DNA of 64,000 nt. It comes from Whitmania pigra. Taxonomy: Eukaryota > Annelida > Clitellata > Hirudinida > Haemopidae. The notes below the pieces were generated by a model. The model was not told the origin of the DNA. It made no database searches and worked only from the letters and a program-made list of their open reading frames with translations. Positions within the stretch are counted from its first letter, which is position 1. Every line of letters starts with the position of its first letter. The stretch spans positions 1 to 64,000 of the forward strand of contig JAJTWR010000107.1 of the NCBI GenBank assembly GCA_021613335.1, read 5' to 3'. Below, piece by piece: positions 24,383 through 34,116 of the stretch. A program made the position numbers and the translations under genes.

Positions 24383-26742
24383 TTAAAATTTATAAGTCAC
24401 ATTTAATCTAAAGTTTATTGGAGCTTCTGCCTGCCAATAGTAAGTTTGTAAAGGTTGGTAATAAGAACCTGAATAGATGTATTTATTTAACAGATTAAAT
24501 ACCTTTCCGGTTATTTTGATTTTGTTTTTTTGATAGGATAAACCCGCGTCAAATTTGGCATAATTTGGAAGTTTTTCTAAATCTTTGCTCCAAGTATCTG
24601 TAGCGCGATTGCCCAAATAAGTAACGCCGGCATTAATACCAAAACCTTTAACAGGGCCGTTAACCATCCTATAACTCAGCCAAATATTTGCAACGTGTTT
24701 AGCATAGCCCGGTACCGCATCGCCAACTTCTAAAGTTTTTACGCCTTTGGCGACCTTTGTTACCTCGGCGTTAGTATAAGCGTAATTTGCGGTTATCATC
24801 AGGTTCTTTAATAATTCTCCGCGTACATCAAACTCAACGCCTTCGGCTTTTTTTTCGTCAATAACCAAACTAAAAATTTCGGACGGTTTATTGTTGGGGT
24901 TTTCGGTAATTTCGTTTTGTTTTAAAATGCGATAAACCGAAAGGGTAATATTCCATCTTCCGTCTGCCCAATCTTTTTTAATACCGATTTCGGTGTTGTT
25001 TCCCGTAGTTGGTTTAACGGCAGAACCATCGCGAAAAAATCCGAATTGAGGCACAAATCCCTGATCGTACAGAGCGTAAACGGCGCTGTTTTTATCCGGC
25101 GAAATGCTCAAAGCTAAGCGAGGGGTAATTTTTTTTGCTGTACTGTTGGAGACTATCGAATCAAACTGGACAACAGAAGTATATCGCCCCGCCAGCGTCA
25201 AACGTATTTTGTTTTTGAAAAAACCAAGCTCATTTTGCGCATAAACGCTTAGGTAATTTTGCCCCATTATACTGACGGAAGCGCGCGCCCTGATTTCTAT
25301 AGGGCTGGTCTGATCAAAATTTGGCAACCGATTAAGGGCGATGTCATAATTTGGGCGGCATACATCAAAAGGTTGAGTAGCTAAATCATGAGATTGCATC
25401 CGGTTTGCAAAATATTTTTTTTTGCCGCCATCAAATCCTATCAAAATGCGATGATGAATACCCTTTGTTTTAACCTCTCCGTTTACAAAAAGCCGGGCAA
25501 GATTCATGGCGCTTTTAGCATCCCAAATGGATACGTTTCTGATAATTTTACCATCCGTACGTACTGAGCCTGGCCACGAGCTGTAACCTTTTTGCAAATA
25601 TTTAAAATAGCCTCCTTGCGCGGTAATTTTCCAATCAGCCCCTAAAAATTGTTGTAGATTTAAAAACAGACTATGGTCATTAATATTTGTTTTGGGGAAG
25701 CCCGGTTGGGCGAGGGTAAAATTATAAGGCATTTCTGCATATTTGTTTCCAAAAACGCAGTAAGATCTTACCTCGGTCAGGAGGGCTTTTTGATAAGCGT
25801 ATGCAACTGTAACTTTGGCGCTGTTTGTAATTTGATAGCTTAAGGTTGGGGCAAAGCTATATCGATTGTTTTGCTCATTGGGTCTAAACGAACCTTTATT
25901 TTGTGCCGCTGCGTTTAATCTGAATAACAATTTGCCGTTGTCGGTTAACCGGCGGTCAAGGTCAAATTCTACGCGGTACAGATTAAAACTTCCTGCGGTA
26001 ATTTCGGCCTCGCCTTTGTTAGAACCGGTTGGTTTTTTGGTTACCACATTGTACAATCCGCTAGGATATCCGTTGCTTAACATGAAACCTGCCGGTCCTT
26101 TTACAAATTCGATACGATCGATATAACTTATATCTTCGGTTAGCGGCCCCCAATAAGAGTTAACCGCATTAAACCCGTTGCGAAAAGCCTTTATTTGAGA
26201 GCAGCGCATATTAATATTGGTATACATATCGGCCCAATGCTCTAAACGAACAGCTCCGCTTACGTTACGGATAAGGCCGTCGCTCATGCTGATTATCTGT
26301 TGATCTTTAAAGGTATGCTCTCCTACAATTTGAATATTTTGCGGAACCTCCAAAGTCAATTCATTTAATCTTAAAGAAACAGAAGGTTTATTTATGTTGT
26401 AACTTTTCTTCCTTTCTTCAACGGTTATTTCGTTTAGCATTTCTTTGTTTTCTTGTAAAGAAAAATCAACAATATTTTTTCCTTCCATAATAGTTACCGT
26501 TTTTTCAGCGCTGCTCAGGCCTATTGCGCTTACTTTGATGTTATAAGTTCCGGGTTTAACTTTGGTAATAATGTAAACGCCTTGTTTGTGGTAACGCCAG
26601 GCGATTTATCTTTTAAGCTAACCGAAATATAAGGTACGGGTTGATGGTCTGATGTGGTTATTTTTCCGGTAATGACGCCGCGTTGAGCAAAAGCGCCAAT
26701 AGAACCCACAAGCAGGAGTAGAACCAAGTTGATAATTCTCAT
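24383..26742 (-). pseudogene. TonB-dependent siderophore-type receptor, split by a one-base deletion
   Basis: ATG 26742 opens with a signal peptide ('LVLLLLVGSIGAFAQRG') and a carboxypeptidase-like regulatory domain ('TSDHQPVPYISVSLKDKSPG'). The frame is lost at about 26578-26582, where one base is missing ('AACAAGG' where 'AACAAAGG' would keep sense), giving a stop after 70 codons. The rest (ATG 26488 to 24383, 701 codons) holds plug and 22-strand barrel: 'ISMSDGLIRNVSG', 'IDRIEFVKGPAGFMLSNGYP' and the final strand 'FRLNVTYKF'. This is the siderophore/FecA-like class. The gene is probably inactive, or the base is a sequencing error. It heads the operon running to the M28 peptidase. Confidence 0.85.
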
Positions 26743-26769
26743 GTTATTTGGAATAATTCTAATTCACAA

Positions 26770-26801
26770 CAAAATTAAATGCCGCGAAAAACTTATCCAA
26801 A
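26770..26801 (-). promoter_or_regulatory. Bacteroidota promoter of the TonB receptor operon
   Basis: On the minus strand: -33 element TTTG (26801-26798), 20-bp spacer, -7 element TAATTTTG (26777-26770), an exact fit to TAnnTTTG. The start codon is 28 bases downstream. No Fur-like palindrome is obvious. Confidence 0.65.
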
Positions 26802-27055
26802 TTTTTATTTAGAATAAGTAAATTTATATTTGATCGTTTTTTTGAATACGATAAGCCGTTTTCTGTGAAACCTGATAAAAAGAAAAATCCTAAAAACGAA
26901 TGATATAAAAAAACCGCTGAGTTGAACAATAAAATAATACGTAAAATCTTACGATTAAAAAACAAAAGGCTAAACCGTATTTTACAACAAGCTCTGTTTA
27001 GAGGGGATAATTTCCAACGCTCACAATTTTATAATTGGATACAAACAAGTAGTTT
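26802..27055. other. Intergenic region without a recognised gene
   Basis: A/T-rich. A hydrophobic frame on the minus strand (26965-26759) overlaps the promoter above and has no family features. Nothing else seen. Confidence 0.4.
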
Positions 27056-27853
27056 TTATTCTGTTGGGATATCTTTCTGCTTGTTTTGGATATCTAAAGC
27101 GAACAATGGTTTTTGTTTCTTATAACCATTGCGTACCGGATTTTCTAAAATTTCTTTAACCGAAATGAGTTTGTAAACGTATCCGCTCGTTTCATTATTC
27201 AGTTCCATTTTATAATAATTGTCTTGGTTTTGACGGTTAATCTGTTTTTGCAAATGCGTCTCGCCTACGTTATAAGCGGCTGCAACCAATGTCCAGCCAT
27301 TAAAAATACGATGTAGCTCTTTCAAATACCTGCAAGCTGCAATGGTAGACTTACGTAAATTTTTCCGTTCATCTATCTTATCGTTTACCGTCAACCCGTA
27401 GCGGCGAGCGGTATTGGGCATCAGCTGCCAAAAACCTGCGGCCCCTTTAGGCGAGGTTCCATCTGTTAATCCCGATTCTATCAGCGGGATATACTTAAAA
27501 TCGTTTGGTATGCCATAAGCAGCTAAAACAGGCTCTATAACAGGAAACCAAGTTTGTGCCTTATCGTGTAAACGACTGGTTTGCAATTTTTTATACGAAA
27601 AAGAAGACAACGTCTTTCTCATTTTTTTATTGATTTTTGCATCGCCGTCAGGCAAAGTTTCTTCTGCAAAATGTAACTCGTCTAAACTAAAAACAAGCGT
27701 TTTTGCAACCTTAACAAGATTTATTGGCTCATTTATTATTGTAGTATCTTTTTCAAAATTAGCCGCTAATTCTGACTGCGTATAAGCAAACACATTTATC
27801 ATCACAATTAATGTTGTAATTATTGCGAGCGGAATAAGGTGTTTTTTTATCAT
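27056..27853 (-). CDS. mltD: Lytic murein transglycosylase (MltD-type catalytic core)
   Basis: A 265-residue exported protein: signal anchor ('LIPLAIITTLIVMINVFAYT') then an SLT/GH23 domain (about 115-235). The catalytic Glu lies in 'YIPLIESGLTDG'; flanking motifs 'GAAGFWQLMPNTARRYGL' and 'WTLVAAAYNVGE' are typical. It cleaves glycan strands, releasing 1,6-anhydro-muropeptides. LysM repeats found in many MltD proteins are absent, so this is a short version; the name mltD is by domain similarity. It has a well-formed own promoter (27891-27921). Confidence 0.85.
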   Translation of the reverse strand: MIKKHLIPLAIITTLIVMINVFAYTQSELAANFEKDTTIINEPINLVKVAKTLVFSLDELHFAEETLPDGDAKINKKMRKTLSSFSYKKLQTSRLHDKAQTWFPVIEPVLAAYGIPNDFKYIPLIESGLTDGTSPKGAAGFWQLMPNTARRYGLTVNDKIDERKNLRKSTIAACRYLKELHRIFNGWTLVAAAYNVGETHLQKQINRQNQDNYYKMELNNETSGYVYKLISVKEILENPVRNGYKKQKPLFALDIQNKQKDIPTE

Positions 27854-27890
27854 TTTTTCTTTTTTTAAGTTAAAAAATAAAATTGGGCTG

Positions 27891-27921
27891 CAAATATACG
27901 TTTTATTTTGCTAATTATCAA
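27891..27921 (-). promoter_or_regulatory. Bacteroidota promoter of the transglycosylase gene
   Basis: Minus strand: TTG (27921-27919), 20-bp spacer, TATATTTG (27898-27891), an exact TAnnTTTG. It lies 38 bases before the ATG at 27853. Confidence 0.7.
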
Positions 27922-28008
27922 CAGGTTACAAAACAAAGCGCTAAAATTGGACTTTAAAAATGCGCGGAGAGCTGTTTTTTAATCCGGCAGACGAGGCAAA
28001 AAGAGCAG

Positions 28009-28037
28009 TTTGTATTGCTGTAATTTTCTTAAATTTG
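28009..28037 (+). promoter_or_regulatory. Bacteroidota promoter of the rluB-type gene
   Basis: TTTG (28009-28012), 17-bp spacer, TAAATTTG (28030-28037), an exact TAnnTTTG; the ATG follows at 28069. Confidence 0.7.
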
Positions 28038-28068
28038 CAAATCAAATTTTACATTAAAGACCCCCTAA

Positions 28069-29226
28069 ATGGCAGAAAAAAACAAACGGAATAGTCGAGA
28101 TGACAAATCCAAACCCGGAGCAAGAAGAACTGGCTTTGACGGATGGGAAAAACCGGGCAAAAAATTTGGCGGCAGAAAAGAAAACTCCAAAACAAACTTG
28201 GCCAACAACGATTTTAAACCTAGAAAAAAAAGGACCAACAACGATGGTTTTAAAAATTTTTGGGAAAAAGAAGACAAGCCAAAAGCTTTTAAAGTTGCCA
28301 ACTCTACAATCGGCGTTAGAGCAAGCAAGCGTAGTTTTATTAAAAAAGAAAGCGAACAAGAATCTGAAAACTATAAATACCATCGGGAGAAAAAAACAGA
28401 AAAAAACTATCGGCTTTCTTCAAAAAAAAGAGATATCGGCCATCTCAAACCCAACCGCCAACCGCCAACAAAAAATAACCCAACCAAAAGAAATCTCAAA
28501 AAAGAAGATGATTTGATTCGTTTGAACAGGTATATTTCCAACGCAGGTATTTGTTCGCGGAGAAAGGCTGATGAATTAATTACCGCCGGCGCTATTAGCG
28601 TTAACCATGAAGTAATTAAGGAGTTGGGTCATAAAATAGATCCTTATAAAGACCAAGTCCGTTATAATAACGAATTGCTGAACCGGGAAAAGAAAATTTA
28701 CGTATTGCTAAATAAACCAAAAGATTATATTACCACCACCGACGACCCGCAAGAACGCCGAACGGTGATGCAATTGGTTGATAAAGCGGGCAAAGAACGC
28801 ATCTATCCGGTAGGTAGATTAGATAGAAACACTACCGGTTTATTGCTTATGACCAACGATGGCGATTTGGCAGAAAAACTCTCTCACCCACGCAACTGCA
28901 TTACCAAAATATATCACATAGAGCTCGACAAAAATTTAACGCAAGGCGATTTCAATAAAATTAAGTTTGGAATAGAATTAGAAGACGGTTTTATTAAACC
29001 CGATCATATTTCATACGTTACCGGGTCCGACAAAAGAGAAATCGGCATGCAAATACATAGCGGCAAAAACCGTATTGTAAGGCGTATTTTTGAACGCTTG
29101 GGCTACGAAGTGGTAAAACTTGATCGCGCGGTTTATGGCAATCTTACTAAAAAAGATTTGCCAAGAGGCAGATGGCGTTATTTAGAAGAACATGAACTCA
29201 TTCAAATTAAACATCTTATTAAATAG
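28069..29226 (+). CDS. rluB: 23S rRNA pseudouridine synthase, RluB/RsuA family, with basic N-terminal extension
   Basis: A 385-residue protein. Residues about 1-140 form a Lys/Arg/Asn-rich, low-complexity extension. An S4 RNA-binding domain follows ('LNRYISNAGICSRRKADELI'), then the pseudouridine synthase core with the catalytic Asp in 'GRLDRNTTGLLLMTNDGDL'. The C-terminal 'HSGKNRIVRRIFERLGYEV' is typical. It isomerises uridine in the large-subunit rRNA (RluB acts at U2605 in E. coli). The site specificity here is assumed from family. Basic extensions of this type are common in Bacteroidota members. Confidence 0.9.
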   Translation: MAEKNKRNSRDDKSKPGARRTGFDGWEKPGKKFGGRKENSKTNLANNDFKPRKKRTNNDGFKNFWEKEDKPKAFKVANSTIGVRASKRSFIKKESEQESENYKYHREKKTEKNYRLSSKKRDIGHLKPNRQPPTKNNPTKRNLKKEDDLIRLNRYISNAGICSRRKADELITAGAISVNHEVIKELGHKIDPYKDQVRYNNELLNREKKIYVLLNKPKDYITTTDDPQERRTVMQLVDKAGKERIYPVGRLDRNTTGLLLMTNDGDLAEKLSHPRNCITKIYHIELDKNLTQGDFNKIKFGIELEDGFIKPDHISYVTGSDKREIGMQIHSGKNRIVRRIFERLGYEVVKLDRAVYGNLTKKDLPRGRWRYLEEHELIQIKHLIK

Positions 29227-29309
29227 CGCATTTGGATAACAAAAAGGTAAAAACATTCTAAAAAACATAAAACCAAATGACATCTAATCGGTTCTTTGAA
29301 GGCTCTTCC

Positions 29310-29626
29310 TATTCTAACTGATACGTCAATTAAAAATTCGTTCGCTTTTAGTTCGCGGCATATGGCGGCTTGCAGGTTGGCATCGGTTTCGTCCACTCAG
29401 CCGCCTGGTATTTCCCGGCAGGGCCGATGGCGGGGCGATATTGCCGCTTCGTTACCCCTTTGTTATCTTCGGTAAGGGCAAAACAAGTTGCCCAGGTCGG
29501 AAACTCGTATACACAATATGGATCCACAATTTTTTCCCTTAGCGTTTTGCAAGTGTCTTTGCGTACTTTGAGCCAAAGTTCGTTGAACAACGGCTCGGAT
29601 TTTAGAATTTCCCGCCTGATTTCCTA
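29310..29626 (-). pseudogene. NUDIX hydrolase relic
   Basis: On the minus strand one frame reads 'KIVDPYCVYEFPTWATCFAL', 'TEDNKGVTKRQYRPAIG' and then sense moves to a neighbouring frame 'DETDANLQAAICREL', which corresponds to the Nudix box start (…E-x7-REL…). The second part of the Nudix box (EExGx) is lost. No start codon is kept at the 5' end. Family members hydrolyse nucleoside-diphosphate derivatives; this copy is dead. Call based on the ordered matches to the family pattern, across two frames. Confidence 0.55.
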
Positions 29627-29640
29627 ACCGCGTTTATTGA

Positions 29641-30168
29641 TTACCATTTCATTTTATCTCTTAATCCATTGATTTGCGCCACATGGTGCCGCCCGTGCCA
29701 TGCGTACAATTGCAGTAAATACCAAAGCGATAATTCTTTTTCTTCTTCGGGATGATACACGCTGCGCTGCCAATCCCCGTCTGACAAGTTTTTAATAGCG
29801 GCGAACCATCGGGCATGGAGCGCATACAAAAGGGTAACAGAAATGTTAACAGGCAGCGTGTTTACATCGTCGGTATTCGCCCACAAATTTTCGTTATACG
29901 GTTTTACGGTAGGCGTTGGTTCGGTAAGGCACAACTTGAAGCGAACATACGCATTGATGTGACTGTCTGCCACATGATGCACTAATTGGCGCACCGTCCA
30001 TCCGCCGGCACGATAAGGCGTAAGGAGTTGGGCTTGGTCCAAATTGGTAACAGCCGCTTGCAGTGCATGGGGCAAAAACTGAATATCGGCGAGCGCGCTT
30101 TGTTTTTCTGAAAGAGAAAATTCTTGCAAGCGCAATTTTCCGATGGGGTATTGATTGTCTGTTTCCAT
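29641..30168 (-). CDS. DinB/YfiT-like metal-dependent transferase (BstA type)
   Basis: A 175-residue four-helix protein: 'YPIGKLRLQEFSLSEKQ' start, 'VRQLVHHVADSHINAYVRFK' and 'LYAWHGRHHVAQINGLRDKM' at the end. The three metal-binding His of the DinB superfamily are visible (His in 'LVHHVADSH' and the 'WHGRHHV' pair). YfiT/BstA proteins transfer thiols such as bacillithiol to xenobiotics; Bacteroidota homologues are usually annotated only as putative hydrolases. It is flanked by gene relics but is itself intact. Confidence 0.8.
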   Translation of the reverse strand: METDNQYPIGKLRLQEFSLSEKQSALADIQFLPHALQAAVTNLDQAQLLTPYRAGGWTVRQLVHHVADSHINAYVRFKLCLTEPTPTVKPYNENLWANTDDVNTLPVNISVTLLYALHARWFAAIKNLSDGDWQRSVYHPEEEKELSLWYLLQLYAWHGRHHVAQINGLRDKMKW

Positions 30169-30170
30169 GA

Positions 30171-30263
30171 TTACCGATTTACTTTTAATAATTCTACTTC
30201 GAGCATCAGGCTAGCTCCGCTTAGTATGTCGGCGCCGCGGTGGCCATAGGCCAGCTCCATTTG
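30171..30263 (-). pseudogene. C-terminal relic of an FKBP-type peptidyl-prolyl isomerase
   Basis: Thirty codons before a TAA at 30173-30171 read 'MELAYGHRGADILSGASLML' then 'EVELLKVN', matching the end of FKBP domains (YGxRGAG…IPPxAxLxFEVELL). No upstream FKBP sequence is present, so only a fragment remains, two bases before the DinB-like start. Confidence 0.6.
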
Positions 30264-30316
30264 ATATCAAAGATATTCCAATCTCAAAAAAATCTCAAAA
30301 AATATCATATATTTAA

Positions 30317-30605
30317 AAATCGACTTATTCAAATCATAAACGGCAAAACGAAATTTCCATTTTTTGGAGCATAACCATAATAACCCCCGCAATGAGCCGT
30401 TGTTTTAAAAGGCATTACAACAAAGAGAACAGCATAGAAATTATTACCGACTTGCAAACCGCTGAAACCGTTTTTGTATTGCATCCGAAGGGTGACCGCG
30501 CTATCCAAAAACGCCATAACAATTAATCTGCCCCAAGCCCGCACTACTCCAAGACCGTTTGGGCTGTATCGTAATTGGTTACAGGTAGCGGAGGCCAAGC
30601 GATAG
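30317..30605 (+). pseudogene. Unidentified gene relic sharing a segment with the minus-strand element
   Basis: A frame open from 30317 to TAA 30524-30526 reads 'NHKRQNEISIFWS', then 'MSRCFKRHYNKENSIEIITD' and 'AETVFVLHPKGDRAIQKRHN'; a neighbouring frame continues 'RTTPRPFGLYRNWLQVAEAK' to TAG near 30603. The 'KRQNEISIF' part is homologous to the small element gene at 15262-15372, at DNA level 27 bp with two mismatches in opposite orientation. No family recognised. Confidence 0.4.
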
Positions 30606-30704
30606 AAAAACGACCGTTTTACGCGCGAGGGAATATGTTAATGTTTGCTTCATCTTTTAAAATACAGGTATAAATGGCATAAAAATTTGTATTTTTACCT
30701 CTTT

Positions 30705-32612
30705 ATGATCACGATTAATAATCTCAGTTTTTTAACGGGTTCCAGAATTTTGTATGATAAGGTAGACTGGCATATTAAACCGGGCGACAAGACAGGCCTG
30801 ATTGGCGCAAATGGCGCCGGAAAATCTACGCTTTTAAAGTTGATAACCGGCGAATACTCCCCTACTTCGGGCAGCGTTTCTATGGCTAAAGACCTCCGCT
30901 TGGGATATTTAAATCAGGATTTGCTATCGTATGATAGTCACCGAAGTATTTTGCAAGTGGCCATGGAAGCTTTTGACCGCCAAAACCAACTTCACCAAGA
31001 AATTGAAGCGCTTTTAAAGATTATTGAAACCAATTATAGCAAAGACATTTTAAACCAATTAGCGGATAAACAACTGGAATTTGACGCCTTAGGCGGTTAT
31101 AATACCGAGTATCGCGCCTGCGAGGTATTGGCAGGTTTAGGTTTTAAGACAGAAGATCGGTTGCGTCCGCTAAACGCTTTCTCAGGCGGCTGGCGCATGC
31201 GGGTTATATTGGCAAAAATTCTTCTGCAAGACCCTGATATTCTACTGTTGGACGAACCTACCAATCACATGGACCTCCCTTCCATTAAATGGTTAGAAAC
31301 CTATTTGCAAAACTTTGAAGGCGCTATTATTATTGTATCTCACGACCGGTTTTTCTTAAATAAAATATGTAATAAAACCGTTGAAAGCCAAAAAGGTAAA
31401 TTAACTGTTTATAACGGCAATTATTCTTTTTATTTAGAAGAAAAAGAATTGAGAGCTAAAATTCAACGGCGCGAATTTAAAAACCAACAAACAAAAATTA
31501 AACAGGAAGAACAATTAATAGAGCGGTTTAAAGCCAAAGCAAGTAAAGCAAAAATGATACAAAGCCGCATCAAAGCTTTAGATAAGCTGGAGCGCGTTGA
31601 AAATGTGGACGACTACAACCCTACGGTTAACTTTAGCTTTAAATTTAGCAAACCATCAGGCAGGCATGTGGCGCGCATTGAAAATGTAACTAAAAAATAT
31701 CCAAATGCCGATATTTTACATCAAGCAGAAGCGGTGATTGAAAAAGGCGATAAAATTGCGCTTATCGGCGCCAACGGCAAGGGTAAATCGACCTTGTTAC
31801 GCATTATTGCCGGCATCGAAAAGTTTGACGGTTTATGCGAAACCGGATATAACGTTACCAAAACTTTCTTTGCCCAGCATCAATTAGAAAGCCTGCATTT
31901 AAACAACACCATATTACAAGAACTGCAAACGTTTGCCCCAAAACATACCGATGCCGAACTACGGGGCATTTTGGGCTGTTTTCTTTTCTCTGGCGATGAC
32001 GTATTTAAGCCGATAAAGGTGCTTTCCGGAGGCGAGAAATCCAGAGTTGCTTTGGCTAAATCGCTGACTGCAGACAGCAACTTCTTAATTTTAGACGAGC
32101 CTACCAACCACTTGGATATTCAATCGGTAAACATCCTTATCCAAGCTCTACAGCAATATCAAGGCACTTTTATTACCGTATCTCACGACCGTTACTTCTT
32201 AAATAGCATTGCCAATAAAATTTGGTTTATTGAAGAAGAAAAAATCAAAGAATATCCGGGTATTTATACAGAATTTGAAGAATGGGACGCCAAGCGCATT
32301 AAACCAACGCCAAAATCGATTCCCGTAAAACCCGCCGGTAAAAAAGGAGAATGTATTGAAAGGGCTTCCGTAAATCCGCAACAACAACTAAAAAAATTAA
32401 ACGACCACCTTAAACAGGTAGAGGATGAAATTACCGCATTTGAACTAAACATAAAAGAAATTGAAAAGGAGTTAGCTAAAGAAGAAATATTCTCTAATCA
32501 GCATCACCTTAACCAGGTTAACAAACACTATTTGGCTAAAAAAACTTTGTTGGAAAACGCACAAAAGAGGTGGGAAACATTAGCTGCAGAAATTTTGGAT
32601 TTAGAATCTTAG
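30705..32612 (+). CDS. ABC-F family ATPase (ribosome-associated type)
   Basis: I choose ATG 30705 ('MITINNLSFLTGS') because the 20 codons before it do not match the family. 635 residues with two ABC cassettes: Walker A 'GANGAGKSTLLK' and 'GANGKGKSTLLR', signatures 'FSGGWRMR' and 'LSGGEKSR', Walker B 'PDILLLDEPTNHMD' and 'NFLILDEPTNHLD'. The charged linker between them and a C-terminal coiled coil (about 560-635) place it with Uup/YheS-like proteins. There are no membrane domains; ABC-F proteins act on ribosomes in translation control or antibiotic protection. Confidence 0.92.
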   Translation: MITINNLSFLTGSRILYDKVDWHIKPGDKTGLIGANGAGKSTLLKLITGEYSPTSGSVSMAKDLRLGYLNQDLLSYDSHRSILQVAMEAFDRQNQLHQEIEALLKIIETNYSKDILNQLADKQLEFDALGGYNTEYRACEVLAGLGFKTEDRLRPLNAFSGGWRMRVILAKILLQDPDILLLDEPTNHMDLPSIKWLETYLQNFEGAIIIVSHDRFFLNKICNKTVESQKGKLTVYNGNYSFYLEEKELRAKIQRREFKNQQTKIKQEEQLIERFKAKASKAKMIQSRIKALDKLERVENVDDYNPTVNFSFKFSKPSGRHVARIENVTKKYPNADILHQAEAVIEKGDKIALIGANGKGKSTLLRIIAGIEKFDGLCETGYNVTKTFFAQHQLESLHLNNTILQELQTFAPKHTDAELRGILGCFLFSGDDVFKPIKVLSGGEKSRVALAKSLTADSNFLILDEPTNHLDIQSVNILIQALQQYQGTFITVSHDRYFLNSIANKIWFIEEEKIKEYPGIYTEFEEWDAKRIKPTPKSIPVKPAGKKGECIERASVNPQQQLKKLNDHLKQVEDEITAFELNIKEIEKELAKEEIFSNQHHLNQVNKHYLAKKTLLENAQKRWETLAAEILDLES

Positions 32613-32678
32613 AACCGAAAATTGGCTTTACCGATTTAAAATATTAATTTTAAAGTAATTTTTTCTCTTTGTACCAAC

Positions 32679-33950
32679 ATGATTTTAAGAAGTAAAACTT
32701 ATCATTTTTTATTCCCGCTGTTAATGCTGCATGCTTCTTTAACTCAAGGTCAAAATTTCAACTACCAAAACAAAGTTTACGCGCCCAATATTAAAACCAT
32801 AGAATGTTATAATAGCTCAAAAGAACAATCGTATCCTATTATTTCTTTAAACTCGGATCAAACCCTCGTCATAGGTTTTGACGATTTACAAGGCGGCAGT
32901 AAAAATTACAGCTTTACCATTGAGCATTGCACTTACGATTGGAAATCATCCATGCTTAATCGTTTGGATTATATTGATGGTTTAAGCGAAAGCAACATCT
33001 TTAACTACCAATATTCTTTTAACACCCTGCAAAAATTTACGCACTACCAATTTACTTTTCCAAACGAGCAACTTAAACCAAGAATTGCAGGTAATTATAT
33101 CCTAAAAGTTTACGAAAACGGCCAGAGTAACAACCCTGTTTTTACGCAGCAATTTTATGTGGTAAGCAACACATTAAGCGTTGGCGGCGAGCTTGTTACA
33201 AGCAGCGAAGTAAGTAACAGAAACGCCAAACAAAAAGTAAATTTCACTATTTTTAACCGATTTGGCATTCAAAATCCGTCTACGGATGTAAAAGTTGTGG
33301 TCATGCAAAATTTTATCCCTCAAACCGCCAAGCTAAATACCAAACCAAGGTTTAACAAACAAACCTCGTTGGTATATAACGACTTAAATACGAATGAATT
33401 TTGGGGCGGAAGCGAGTTCAGAAAATTTGACTTCAGAAGTTTCAGATATAAACCCACCGGGGTTGCGCAAATTTATACTGACAGCTTAAAAAATGTTGTT
33501 TTACAAACTGACTTGCCGCAAGATAAGGTTAAACATGTGAATAGTATTGATGACAACGGAGCCTTTTTTATCCGCAATAATGATGGTCGTAATAACGTAA
33601 CTGATAGCGATTATGCTTGGGTATTGTTTTCTTTAAATGCGCCTAAGCCATCGAATAATGGGCATGCTTATGTAGTAGGTCGTTTTAATAACTATACCAT
33701 AAGCGATGAAAACAAATTGAGTTACGAAAGTTCAAGACGCCGTTTTTATGGAAATATTAAACTGAAACAAGGAGTTTACGATTACAAATATGTTTGGATA
33801 GACGATACCGGCGCTTTTAATGATACAGTTTTCGAAGCCTCTTTTTTTGAAACAGAAAATAGCTATCTGATATTGGTATATTACAGAAAACCCGGCAGCC
33901 GTTTTGACGAACTAGCAGCTTATGCTTCCATTAGCTCGTTAAAAAGATAA
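32679..33950 (+). CDS. DUF5103, type IX secretion plug-type protein
   Basis: A 423-residue exported protein (signal 'YHFLFPLLMLHASLTQGQN'). Recognisable segments: 'YPIISLNSDQTLVIGFDDLQ', 'YSFTIEHCTYDWKSSMLNR', 'FTHYQFTFPNEQLKPRIAGN' and a C-terminal 'GVYDYKYVWID' region. These match the DUF5103 family, whose N-terminal domain is the plug protein that closes the SprA translocon of the type IX secretion system. It would act at the outer membrane on the periplasmic side. Other T9SS genes are not in the window. It is monocistronic here. Confidence 0.8.
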   Translation: MILRSKTYHFLFPLLMLHASLTQGQNFNYQNKVYAPNIKTIECYNSSKEQSYPIISLNSDQTLVIGFDDLQGGSKNYSFTIEHCTYDWKSSMLNRLDYIDGLSESNIFNYQYSFNTLQKFTHYQFTFPNEQLKPRIAGNYILKVYENGQSNNPVFTQQFYVVSNTLSVGGELVTSSEVSNRNAKQKVNFTIFNRFGIQNPSTDVKVVVMQNFIPQTAKLNTKPRFNKQTSLVYNDLNTNEFWGGSEFRKFDFRSFRYKPTGVAQIYTDSLKNVVLQTDLPQDKVKHVNSIDDNGAFFIRNNDGRNNVTDSDYAWVLFSLNAPKPSNNGHAYVVGRFNNYTISDENKLSYESSRRRFYGNIKLKQGVYDYKYVWIDDTGAFNDTVFEASFFETENSYLILVYYRKPGSRFDELAAYASISSLKR

Positions 33951-34116
33951 CAGAGATTAAAGATGTTTATTTTAAATGGCGGTTTACCAATGCTTCATTT
34001 ACTCTGGTATTTTACCCCAGAGAATTTTCCTTTAAGCTTTCTTCAGCTTTTTGGGACATTTCTAAAAAAGCTATAGATTTAGAAAAAAAAGCATATTTTA
34101 CGGTTATTTTTACTGA

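Noticed and set aside
26759..26965. Minus-strand 68-codon hydrophobic frame
   Set aside because: It overlaps the consensus promoter of the receptor gene and has no family features.
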